Source: Chelatococcus asaccharovorans
Lineage (GTDB): Bacteria > Pseudomonadota > Alphaproteobacteria > Rhizobiales > Beijerinckiaceae
Direction of reading: 5' to 3'
NCBI RefSeq assembly: GCF_003201475.1
Contig: NZ_QJJK01000003.1
Span: 496,001-560,000, forward strand
DNA: 64,000 bases
Under the pieces are notes generated by a model. It worked only from the letters and a program-made list of their open reading frames with translations, did no database searches and was not told the DNA's origin. Below, piece after piece: positions 34,450-43,344 of the stretch. The translations under genes and the position numbers were made by a program. Within the stretch, counting starts at the first letter, position 1. Each line of letters opens with the position of its first letter.

Positions 34450-35193
34450 TCAGCTCTTGGCTGTCCCCGGTCGCGGTTTACGCCGCGGGCGGGGCGGCTC
34501 CACAGGCCCCAGAAGTGTCATCGCACGATCGATAACGGAGCCCGTCGCCTTCATCAGATCGCGCGGGCGCCGATAGATCAACCAGGTAATGATGAGCTGG
34601 TTGACGCTGCCGTTCAGGATCGTCGCTGTCTCGTAGGGATTGTGGCCGGCTGGCCATTCGCCCGCCGCCTCCCCCTGGCGGATAAGGTGGACGATGATGC
34701 GCGCATAGTCGTCGATCGCGTGGCGAACGGTGGTCTCCCCGACCAGAACGCTTGGCCAGATTTCCAGATACAACGTGCGCGACCACTCGGGATTCCGGCG
34801 GGCAAAATCAGCGGCCAGCCAGAGATAAAGCCTCAGGCGTTCACGAGCCGTCGTCTTGCCGGCAACGGCTTCGGCATATTCGCTGTAGAAGCGGCCAAAA
34901 ACACTGAGCGGCACCGCATAGGCCAGCTCCTCCTTGCCCGGGTAGTACTCGTAGATCGAAGAGACCGGCATGCCGGCTTCCGAGGCGATATCGCCGATCC
35001 GCGCTCGCGAGATGCCATCACGTGCGAAAACACGCAAGGCGGCGCGTAGAATCTCCTGCTCCCGGCGCTTGGATCGATCTTGTTTACGCTCACCTGTCTC
35101 ACCACTCCACCGGTTGACGATGTCAGCCAGGAAGTCCTCCCAGGGAATGGGCGTCTCGACCGGCCTGCCGGCCTCGTTTGCTTTCTTCAGCAT
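34450..35193 (-). CDS. TetR-family transcriptional regulator
   Basis: Protein of 247 aa. After a 40-residue N-terminal extension, the helix-turn-helix is RREQEILRAALRVFARDGISRARIGDIASEAGMPVSSIYEYYPGKEELAY. The C-terminal part is an all-helical ligand/dimer domain (RNPEWSRTLYLEIWPSVL; NPYETATILNGSVNQLIITWLIY). Dimeric repressors of this group often sense acyl-CoA or aromatic ligands. It lies convergent to the binding-protein gene and divergent, over 510 bp, from the acyl-CoA operon at 35704, so it could control either. Confidence 0.92.
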   Translation of the reverse strand: MLKKANEAGRPVETPIPWEDFLADIVNRWSGETGERKQDRSKRREQEILRAALRVFARDGISRARIGDIASEAGMPVSSIYEYYPGKEELAYAVPLSVFGRFYSEYAEAVAGKTTARERLRLYLWLAADFARRNPEWSRTLYLEIWPSVLVGETTVRHAIDDYARIIVHLIRQGEAAGEWPAGHNPYETATILNGSVNQLIITWLIYRRPRDLMKATGSVIDRAMTLLGPVEPPRPRRKPRPGTAKS

Positions 35194-35703
35194 AGCCCTG
35201 TTTGCTCAAAGACCTCTTGAAACCGGGCAAATCACCCGCTCCTCTCGGAGCCCGGGTGGCTCCCGGCCACATTATCGTTCCGCCGAAGTTAATTCGGCAA
35301 TCATCCCGAAGCAAGTTTGCGCGACGGGCAGAGGCAATCCGCCGGGATGAATCCGGCAGGCTGTCCCAAGTTCGCCATCAGCACATGAAACGACTCTCCA
35401 AGGCAAGTTGAAATCCGACTTCATTTCGTATTTTTGCCAGAGAAACGAGCGAGCGTCGGTCGAATCTTCGCGGATTGCCATAACAATCAGTGCGAGCACC
35501 TCTCCAGTCCACGGCTGGGCTCGCGTGTCGATGATCCAAAAACCGAAAATTATACGACTTTTGAGTTGACAGTCGGCGTGTTCCGGCGACATAGATTGGA
35601 TCATGATCCGCTTGCCTGGTCGGTAACATTGGCCGGCCGGAAAGAAATGACGGTTCCGGGCGACCCGCATGGCGGCGCCTCCGGAACTGCAAAGGGAACG
35701 CTC
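35194..35703. promoter_or_regulatory. Regulatory region upstream of the acyl-CoA catabolic operon
   Basis: This 510-bp region holds no convincing gene. On the plus strand, TTGACA (35566-35571) with acatag 17 bp later could be a sigma-70 promoter. Just downstream lies a perfect 12-bp palindrome, ggatcatgatcc (35598-35609), and further upstream gccgaa-gttaa-ttcggc (about 35282-35298). The palindromes are candidates for TetR binding. An open frame crosses the region in phase with the next gene, but its start at 35434 lacks a ribosome site and family similarity. Confidence 0.4.
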
Positions 35704-36822
35704 ATGACATTGGACCGGGTTGCCGTCGTTTCTTCGGCACAGACAGAGCTTCGCCCCGCCTGGAGCGGCGCGCAGCATATCGACCTGATCTCGGCGGTTG
35801 TGGCGCAGGTGTTCAAGGGCACCGGCCTGACGTTGGAGGACGTGGATTTCGTCTTCGATTCCGGCAGCGACGTCCTCGACGGCCGCTCCATTTCGAACTG
35901 CGGCTTTCTCGGCGCCATGGGCGCTCACCACAAAGAGGAATCCCGGGTCGAGGAAGACGGGCTTTGGGCCGCGCAGTATGGCGTGACGAAGATCGCCTCG
36001 GGTGCCGCCCGTGTGGGGCTCATCATCGCCTATTCCAAGCCGTCGGAATCCGAGACCAACGCCTTCTACGCCAGCCAGTGCGAGCCCTTCTACCAGCGCC
36101 CCGTCGGCTTCGACCACCGGGCTGCCAGCGGCCTGCAGGCCCAGCGCTACCTGGCAGACGCCGCGCTCGACCTGAGCGCGCTGGCGCGCGTCACGCACCA
36201 GCGCTGGAGCGATGCGGCACGGCATGGAAAGGTGGCAATCGACAAGGTTCCGGACGAAGCAGCGGTACTCGCCGATGTCAACGCTGCAGCGCCGCTCACC
36301 GAGCTCATGCTGTCACGGCCCCTCGATGGGGCGGTCGCCGTTCTTCTCGCGTCGGAGGATATCGCCCGGCGCGTTGCGCGCCCTCCCGTCTGGGTGACGG
36401 GGATGGGCAGCGCCAGCGACCGGCATGCCTTCGCCAGCCGGACGCCGGGACGGCTCGAAGCCTGCGAGGCGGCCGCGGCGATGGCGTTGCGCAAGGCGGG
36501 CTGGCAGGCTGCGAAGGCGGATATTGCGGAGGTCAGCGCCTCATCGGCGGCGTCAGAATTGATGGTGCTGGAAGCCCTCGGCCTCGCCAAGCAGGGCCAA
36601 GCGATTTCCCTTCTCGATAATGCCAGCACGGCGATCAATCGCTCGGGCGGTGCCCTGCCGGCCGATCCCATCATGGCCACAGGTCTCGTGCGGCTCGCCG
36701 AGGCCGCGCGGCAGCTGAGCTATCCCGCCGAGTACGGGCTGTCCGCCGCCACGTCGGCCATCGTGCACGGTGCCGGTGGCGTCGGCATGCAGTCGCACTG
36801 CGTCTTCACGTTGGAGGTCTGA
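35704..36822 (+). CDS. Thiolase-fold protein lacking the catalytic Cys (lipid-transfer/aldolase type)
   Basis: Protein of 372 aa starting MTLDRVAVVSSAQTELR. The fold is that of SCP-x/thiolase proteins: LISAVVAQVFKGTGLTLEDVDFVFDSGSDVLDG, WAAQYGVTKIASGAARVGLIIAYSK, and a C-terminal INRSGGALPADPIMATGLVRLAEAA. The nucleophilic Cys expected before the DGLWAAQYG helix is an acidic residue, and the usual GHP His is ADP, so thiolysis is unlikely. It pairs with the next gene (2 bp apart) and a DUF35 protein. This is the composition of Ltp2-ChsH2-type acyl-CoA retro-aldolases, which I infer as the most likely role. Confidence 0.82.
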   Translation: MTLDRVAVVSSAQTELRPAWSGAQHIDLISAVVAQVFKGTGLTLEDVDFVFDSGSDVLDGRSISNCGFLGAMGAHHKEESRVEEDGLWAAQYGVTKIASGAARVGLIIAYSKPSESETNAFYASQCEPFYQRPVGFDHRAASGLQAQRYLADAALDLSALARVTHQRWSDAARHGKVAIDKVPDEAAVLADVNAAAPLTELMLSRPLDGAVAVLLASEDIARRVARPPVWVTGMGSASDRHAFASRTPGRLEACEAAAAMALRKAGWQAAKADIAEVSASSAASELMVLEALGLAKQGQAISLLDNASTAINRSGGALPADPIMATGLVRLAEAARQLSYPAEYGLSAATSAIVHGAGGVGMQSHCVFTLEV

Positions 36823-36824
36823 TC

Positions 36825-37976
36825 ATGGCGCGTCACGTTGGAATTGTCGGCGTCGGTCAGACGCATCATGCGCGCCGCCGCACGGACGTCAGCCAGGCTG
36901 GGCTCGTGCGCGAGGCCGTGGACAGGGCGCTGGCTGATGCGAAGCTCACGATCGAGGATATCGACTCGGTGATCGTCGCCACCGGGCCGGTGCTGTTCGC
37001 AGCCGTCAACCAGCCGGAGAAATGGGTGGCCGATGCCATCGGCGCGCGGTTGAAGCCGGTGGTGCGCGTCACCAGCGGTGGCGGCACCGGCCTCGCTGGC
37101 GCGCTGACCGGCTACTACCAGATCGCCGGCGGCTTTGCCGAGCGCGTCCTCGTCGTTGCCTATGACAAGCTGTCTGAAGGCGCTCTGCAGTACTCCATCT
37201 CCACGCTCTATGATCCGTTCTGGGGGCGCGAGTTCGCGGTCGGTATCATGGGCTTCTCCGCCGCCTACTGGCGCGCGCGCATGGATGTCCTCGGCCATAC
37301 CGAGGAAGCCGCTGCCATGGTCGGGGTCAAGAATCGCAAGAACGCGATGAAGAACCCCTATGCCCATGTGAAGAAGGAGATCACCGTCGAGGAGGTGTTG
37401 AATTCACGCCCCCTGGCCTGGCCGATCAAGCTGCTCGACGTGCCGCCGATTTCCGACGGTGCCGCTGCCGTGGTGCTGTCTTCCGAGAAAGCGGCCGCGC
37501 AATCAACGGATCGCCCGGCCTGGATCCGCGGCATGGGCTATTTCTGCGAGGCCGACAACGCCGCGCAGCGCTCCATGCTGGTGTCCGAGCCCCTGGCGCT
37601 CGCCGCCCGCCGCATCTACCGCGCGGCCGGCATCACCAATCCGCGCCGGCAGTTCGACGTCGTCGAGGTGCAGGAGCCCTACACCTGCTTCGAACTCAGC
37701 TATTACGAAAGCCTCGGTCTCTGCGCGCCCGGAGAAGCCGCGGAGCTGATCTCCTCCGGCGCCACGCAGATGGACGGCGACATTCCGGTCAACCCCTCGG
37801 GCGGTTGCGCGGGGGCCAACCCCATCGGCGCGGCCGGGCTCATCCGCCTCATCGAGGGCGCCGCCCAGGTCATGGGCAAAGCGGGTGATATCCAGATCCC
37901 CAACGCGAAGCTGGCGCTTGTCCAGTCCGGCGGCGGCTGGGCCAATCTGCGCGGCGTCGCCGTGCTCAGCGCATAA
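36825..37976 (+). CDS. Thiolase-fold protein (Ltp/SCP-x type), Cys-less partner
   Basis: Protein of 383 aa. Opening ARHVGIVGVGQTHHARRRTDVSQAGLVREAVDRAL, then RVTSGGGTGLAGALTGYYQIAGGFAERVLVVAYDK, where the thiolase Cys position is Gly, and VVEVQEPYTCFELSYYESLGLC and VNPSGGCAGANPIGAAG near the end, where GHP is ANP. Such substitutions mark lipid-transfer-protein thiolases, including the steroid side-chain aldolase Ltp2. It probably forms a complex with the preceding protein and the OB-fold protein encoded 12 bp downstream. Cytoplasmic, acting on acyl-CoA thioesters. Confidence 0.88.
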   Translation: MARHVGIVGVGQTHHARRRTDVSQAGLVREAVDRALADAKLTIEDIDSVIVATGPVLFAAVNQPEKWVADAIGARLKPVVRVTSGGGTGLAGALTGYYQIAGGFAERVLVVAYDKLSEGALQYSISTLYDPFWGREFAVGIMGFSAAYWRARMDVLGHTEEAAAMVGVKNRKNAMKNPYAHVKKEITVEEVLNSRPLAWPIKLLDVPPISDGAAAVVLSSEKAAAQSTDRPAWIRGMGYFCEADNAAQRSMLVSEPLALAARRIYRAAGITNPRRQFDVVEVQEPYTCFELSYYESLGLCAPGEAAELISSGATQMDGDIPVNPSGGCAGANPIGAAGLIRLIEGAAQVMGKAGDIQIPNAKLALVQSGGGWANLRGVAVLSA

Positions 37977-37988
37977 GGAGGAAGCCTC

Positions 37989-38918
37989 ATGCTTGCCATT
38001 CCGGACAGTTGGGCCCAGGACCTGACGACCTTCCCGAGCGACCTGTCGATGCCCTATACGCTGACGCCGGGGCGTGCGGCGGGTACCTTCGTCGCGGAGG
38101 TCAAGAACCGCCGTATCGTCGGCTCGCGTTTCGCGAGCGGCACCGTCGTGGTGCCGGCCCAGGATTTTTGCCCGAACACCGGCGACAGCGATCCTGAGCT
38201 GGTCGAGGCGCCGCATACGGGCACCCTTAACGGCTTCACGCAAACCGATGCAGGGATCATCGCGCTGATCCGCATCGACGGATCGGATGTCGATATGACC
38301 CATCGCATCCTCGGCACGGCGCTCGACGGCCTAAAGGTCGGCCAGCGCGTCGAGGCCGTCTGGGGCGATGGCGAAGGCATCCTCGCGATCGAGGGTTTCC
38401 GGATCGCGGCGAATGCGCCGCAGGGTGAGATCCGCCCGCTTGAAGCGCCGGCAAAGCCCGTGGAGCAGATTCCCTATCGCCTCGACCTGCACTACGAGCA
38501 TGCCTTCGGCCCGTATTACGGGCGGCTGTTCGACGAGATCAAGACCAACCGCCGGATCATGGGCGTGCGCACCTCCGACGGCGAGGGGGCCCTGCTGCCG
38601 CCGCGCGAGATCGACGACATCACCCACAAGCCGACGGGAACCTGGGTGGAGCTGAAGCAGACCGGTACCGTACGCGCCATGTCCGTGATTCACCTGGAAT
38701 TCATCGGCCAGACCCAGCCCCCGCCGTATATCTATGCCGAGATCATGCTGGACGGCGCGTCCACCCGCCTCATCCATAATGTCGGCGGCATCGACATGAG
38801 CCGCGCCAAGGAGCTGGTGAAGCCGGGCACCCGGGTACGCGCCGTCTGGCGCGAAGGCGAACGCACCGGCTCGCTCGCCGACATCTCGCATTTCGAGGTC
38901 ATCGACGGCGAGGAATAA
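37989..38918 (+). CDS. Tandem OB-fold (DUF35 type) thiolase-partner protein
   Basis: Protein of 309 aa containing two copies of the DUF35 OB-fold unit: residues about 10-150 and about 155-305. The pairs LTPGRAAGTFVAEVKNRRIVGSRFASGTVVVPAQDFCP / HYEHAFGPYYGRLFDEIKTNRRIMGVRTSDGEGALLPP and IEGFRI / ISHFEVID show the internal duplication. The zinc ribbon that normally precedes the OB fold (two C-x2-C) is lost; only single cysteines remain. These proteins bridge thiolase-fold subunits and shape the acyl-CoA pocket (ChsH2 with Ltp2). A single chain with two OB folds could serve the two thiolase-like proteins encoded before it. Confidence 0.87.
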   Translation: MLAIPDSWAQDLTTFPSDLSMPYTLTPGRAAGTFVAEVKNRRIVGSRFASGTVVVPAQDFCPNTGDSDPELVEAPHTGTLNGFTQTDAGIIALIRIDGSDVDMTHRILGTALDGLKVGQRVEAVWGDGEGILAIEGFRIAANAPQGEIRPLEAPAKPVEQIPYRLDLHYEHAFGPYYGRLFDEIKTNRRIMGVRTSDGEGALLPPREIDDITHKPTGTWVELKQTGTVRAMSVIHLEFIGQTQPPPYIYAEIMLDGASTRLIHNVGGIDMSRAKELVKPGTRVRAVWREGERTGSLADISHFEVIDGEE

Positions 38919-38946
38919 GGGTCCGGGACGAGGAAGGGGCGGCTCG

Positions 38947-39792
38947 ATGTTCGAAATTCATACGCTCAGGCTCGGCGAGTTGATGATCCCGCAGGGCGAA
39001 AGCCTCCTGCGGGATCCGATCCACGCCTGGTACGTGACGGATGGTACCACCCGCATCCTCGTCGATGTCGGCATGCCGGGCGTCGAGGAGACCCGGCGGC
39101 GCCTCGGGATCGCGGCGACCGGCGGCGGCCCGGACTCGCTCGTGCGGACATTGGGCGAATGCGGGACTGATCCGGGTGCCATCGACATCATCATCGCCAC
39201 GCATCTGCACTTTGACCACGCCTGGAATCTCGATCTTTTCCCGCAGGCCTGCGTCGTCGTGCAGAGGGACGAGGTCTTCCATGCGGTCGATCCGGTCGCG
39301 ACGCAGCGGATCTACTATCTGCGCGAGACATTGCTCAGCCTTCTCGCCCGCAAGAAGCCGTCCGGACTGCGGCTCATCGATGGCGATGTCGATCTGATGC
39401 CGGGTGTCCGACTGATGAAGGTGCCCGGCCACACGCCGGGCATGCAGGTGCCCATCGTCAGCACCACGAAGGGCAAGGTGGCGCTCGTCTCCGATCTCGG
39501 CGACCACTATCGCTGCTGGTTCCCTGCGGATCCGCGTGCGACCGAGCACCCGATGCGGTTCATGACCGGCAGCTATCTCCCCGGCGCCATCCGCAGCGAG
39601 AGCGAGCGCGTCTATCAGGACAGCATGGCACGCGTGCAGGCGGCTTGTGACATCGTCATTCCGGCGCATGACTTCCGCATCCCCAGCCATATTCCGGCAG
39701 AGTGGTTTGAAGTGCCGGCCTCCACGCGTGGCGATCTCAGCCATTCCAAGGCGGACCATTCCAAGGCGGCACATTCCAAGGCGGCGGAGTAG
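38947..39792 (+). CDS. Metallo-beta-lactamase-fold hydrolase (N-acyl homoserine lactonase-like)
   Basis: Protein of 281 aa with the MBL signature THLHFDHAWN (H86-x-H88-x-D90-H91), VPGHTPGMQVPIV, VSDLGDHYRCWFP and PAHDF (later metal His). The pattern resembles AttM/AhlL lactonases. In a catabolic operon the probable job is opening a lactone intermediate or hydrolysing a thioester rather than quorum quenching. The C-terminus carries three near-exact pentapeptide repeats (HSKAD-HSKAA-HSKAA) encoded by a 15-bp tandem repeat. Confidence 0.87.
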   Translation: MFEIHTLRLGELMIPQGESLLRDPIHAWYVTDGTTRILVDVGMPGVEETRRRLGIAATGGGPDSLVRTLGECGTDPGAIDIIIATHLHFDHAWNLDLFPQACVVVQRDEVFHAVDPVATQRIYYLRETLLSLLARKKPSGLRLIDGDVDLMPGVRLMKVPGHTPGMQVPIVSTTKGKVALVSDLGDHYRCWFPADPRATEHPMRFMTGSYLPGAIRSESERVYQDSMARVQAACDIVIPAHDFRIPSHIPAEWFEVPASTRGDLSHSKADHSKAAHSKAAE

Positions 39793-39795
39793 ACC

Positions 39796-41354
39796 ATGCC
39801 CAATCTCGCCGATCACCTCTTCCGCCAGGCGCGCGAACGGCCGGACAAGATCGCGCTGATTTACGAAGGCGAGACCTGGACCTTCGCCCGCCTCGCGGAT
39901 GCCGTGCGGCGGGTAGCGGCAGGGCTTGCGGCGGCCGGCGTCGGCAGCGGCACGCGGGTCGGGCTCATGACCACGGCCAGGCCGGATTTCATTATCACCC
40001 AACAGGCAATCTTTGCCCTGGGCGCGACGCTGACACCGCTCAACATCTTCTACAAGCGGGCGGATCTCGCCCATGTCATCACGAGTTGCGACCTCGAAGT
40101 GCTCATCATGGATCGCGACTTCGTCGAGAACCTGCCGGACGCGGCCGATTGCGGCGAACTGCGCGGCGTTCTGGTGTTCGGGCTGCCGACCGGGGCCGGC
40201 CGTCTCGCATCCGCCGACGGGCTGGGGCAGACCGGAGCAGCGATCGAGAGGCCGGTCGACCTCCCCGAAACCGCCATCGGTATGATGCTCAACACCTCTG
40301 CCACGACCGGCAAGGCGAAGGGCGTCATGCTGTCGCTCGCCAATCTGCGCGCCAATTACGACAGGACGCCGGAATGGCTCGGGCTCAACAGCGAGAGCGT
40401 CATTCTCTGCGCCCTGCCCCTCTACAACACCTTCGGATTGAACCAGGGCATCAACGCGCTGATGGTGACCGGCGGCACGATGGTGCTGCTGCCCCGCTTC
40501 GATGCGGACCGCTGCCTCGACGCCATCACCGCCCATGGCTGCACGTTCCTGCCCATGGTGCCCACCATGCTGCAGCGCATCGTCGATCATCCTGAGGCGG
40601 AGACGCGCAATCTCTCGTCGGTGTCGCGTATCCTCACGGGCGCCGCACCGGTGCCGGCCGCGCTGCTCGAGCGCATCTATCGGGTGATGGGCCGCGACAC
40701 CGATGTGATGACGGCCTACGGCCTCACCGAGGCCTCCGCCATCGTGACGCTGGAGCATATCACCCTCCGCTCGGATGGCCGTATCGAACGGCCAAAGTCG
40801 ATCGGCCAGGTCCTTCCGGGCATGGAGGTCCGCATCCTCACCGACGACGGTCGTCCCACGGCGGCCGGCGAGGTCGGCGAGATCTGCATCAGGGGCCCCA
40901 ACATCATGCAGGGCTACTATCGCCAGCCCGAAGAAACGGCGCTCGCCATCCGCGATGGCTGGCTGCATTCGGGTGATCTCGGCTATTTCGACGCCGACGG
41001 GCATGGCTATATCGTCGACCGCAAGAAGGACGTGATCATCCGCGGCGGGCAGAACATCTATCCCGCCGACATCGAGGACGTGCTCTACCACGTCCCCGGC
41101 ATTCGCGAGGTCGCGGTCGCCGGCCAGCCGGACGACAAGCTGGGCGAGGTCCCGGTGGCCTATGTCGCGCTCCAGCCCGGTTGCCATCTCACCGCCGAGG
41201 CATTGATCGACCGCTGCAAGCAGGAGCTTGCCTATTACAAGGTGCCGGCCGCCGTCCATTTCCTGGCTGAGCTGCCCAAGGGGCCGACCGGCAAGATCCT
41301 GCGCCGCGGCCTGAAGTCGCCAGCCACCAACGCCAGTCCCCCAGGAGTTACGCC

Positions 41355-41358
<4 letters not shown>
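39796..41358 (+). CDS. Acyl-CoA synthetase (class I adenylate-forming enzyme)
   Basis: AMP-dependent ligase of 520 aa that activates a carboxylic acid with ATP and CoA. Core motifs: TSATTGKAKGVMLS (P-loop-like, with Ala for the usual Gly), TAYGLTEAS, GEICIRGPNIMQGYY, GWLHSGDLGYFDADGHGYIVDRKKD, IIRGGQNIYPADIE, and the catalytic Lys in PKGPTGKILRRG. The stop overlaps the next start (GTGA). As the entry enzyme of the cluster it presumably makes the CoA thioester used by the acyl-CoA dehydrogenases downstream. Substrate unknown. Confidence 0.93.
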
Positions 41359-42143
<785 letters not shown>

Positions 42144-42145
42144 AT

Positions 42146-43336
42146 ATGGACTTCACCTATAGCCCGAAGGATCTCGCCTTCCGCGACGAACTGCGCGGAT
42201 GGCTTGCCGCCAACCTCCCGCAAGGCTGGGGCGAGACCGTCTTCCTGCCGGAGGACGAGGACGAGAACGCCATGTTCCGCCTGGACTGGGAGCGTAAGCT
42301 CTACAAGGGCGGCTGGAACGGCATCGCCTGGCCCAAGGACTATGGCGGACGCGGTGCAACGCTTGTCGAACAAGCCATCTTCGCCGAGGAAATGGCACGG
42401 GCGAAGGCACCCGAGGGACTTAACATCATCGGGCGGAACCTCGTTGCCACCACGCTGCTCCACCACGGCTCGGACGCGCAGAAGGCCCGCTTCCTGCCCA
42501 AGATCATCTCCGGCGAAGAAGTCTGGTGCCAGGGCTTTTCCGAGCCGAACGCGGGGTCCGATCTCGCCGCCGTGCGCTGTCAGGCCGTGCGGGACGGCGA
42601 CCATTTCGTGGTCAATGGCCAGAAGATCTGGACGAGTTTCGCACAATATTCGCAGTGGTGCATTCTGCTGGCACGCACCGATCCGTCCGCGCCCAAGCAC
42701 AAGGGCATCAGCTTCCTTCTCGTTGACATGAAGACGCCGGGCATAACCATCCGGCCGCTACGCCAGATCTCCGGCGAATGCGAGTTCAACGAGACATTCT
42801 TCGATGATGTCCGCGTTCCCGTCGAGAATCTCGTTGGGGAACTAAACGGCGGCTGGCGTATCGCCATGACGACGCTTGCCTACGAGCGCGGCCCCGAAGA
42901 TGCGCTCGGGCGCCAGCTCGTGTTCCGCCAGGAGCTCGACCAGCTCCTCGCCACCGCGGCGAAGCTCCAGCGCGGCAACCGGAGCGCCATCGAGGATGGC
43001 CTTCTGCGCCAGAAGCTGGCGAAGTCCCTCGTCGGTATCGAGATCATGCGGCTCAACTGCCTGCGCGCCTTCTCAAAGAGCCTGAAGGGTGCACCGCGCG
43101 GGGCGGAGGCTTCCATGAACAAGCTCTACTGGAGCCATGTCATGCAGGACATGTTCGATACGGCCATGGAGGTCTTGGGGCCGCTCGCGCCGCTGACAGC
43201 AGGCGATGCACATGCCGTGGACGGCGGGCGCTTCCAGCTCGGCTTCCTGCGCTCCAAGGCCTTCACCATCTACTCGGGCTCTTCCGAGATCCAGCGCAAC
43301 ATCATCGCCGAGCGCGTGCTCGGCCTGCCCAAATAG
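42146..43336 (+). CDS. Acyl-CoA dehydrogenase, large-type subunit of a pair
   Basis: FAD enzyme of 396 aa introducing an alpha,beta double bond into an acyl-CoA. Motifs: WCQGFSEPNAGSDLAAVRCQAVRDGDHFVVNGQKIWTS (FAD/substrate region), MKTPGITIRPLRQISG, and the C-terminal YSGSSEIQRNIIAERVLGLPK. It is followed after 8 bp by a second, divergent acyl-CoA dehydrogenase gene. Such pairs (ChsE1-ChsE2, FadE28-FadE29) form alpha2beta2 enzymes for bulky substrates such as steroid side chains, so the two are probably one heteromer. Confidence 0.93.
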   Translation: MDFTYSPKDLAFRDELRGWLAANLPQGWGETVFLPEDEDENAMFRLDWERKLYKGGWNGIAWPKDYGGRGATLVEQAIFAEEMARAKAPEGLNIIGRNLVATTLLHHGSDAQKARFLPKIISGEEVWCQGFSEPNAGSDLAAVRCQAVRDGDHFVVNGQKIWTSFAQYSQWCILLARTDPSAPKHKGISFLLVDMKTPGITIRPLRQISGECEFNETFFDDVRVPVENLVGELNGGWRIAMTTLAYERGPEDALGRQLVFRQELDQLLATAAKLQRGNRSAIEDGLLRQKLAKSLVGIEIMRLNCLRAFSKSLKGAPRGAEASMNKLYWSHVMQDMFDTAMEVLGPLAPLTAGDAHAVDGGRFQLGFLRSKAFTIYSGSSEIQRNIIAERVLGLPK

Positions 43337-43344
43337 GCCCGGCC

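Noticed and set aside
35434-35703. N-terminal extension of the first thiolase-like protein
   Set aside because: No ribosome site at 35434. The extension resembles no family, and it would cover the predicted promoter and palindrome.
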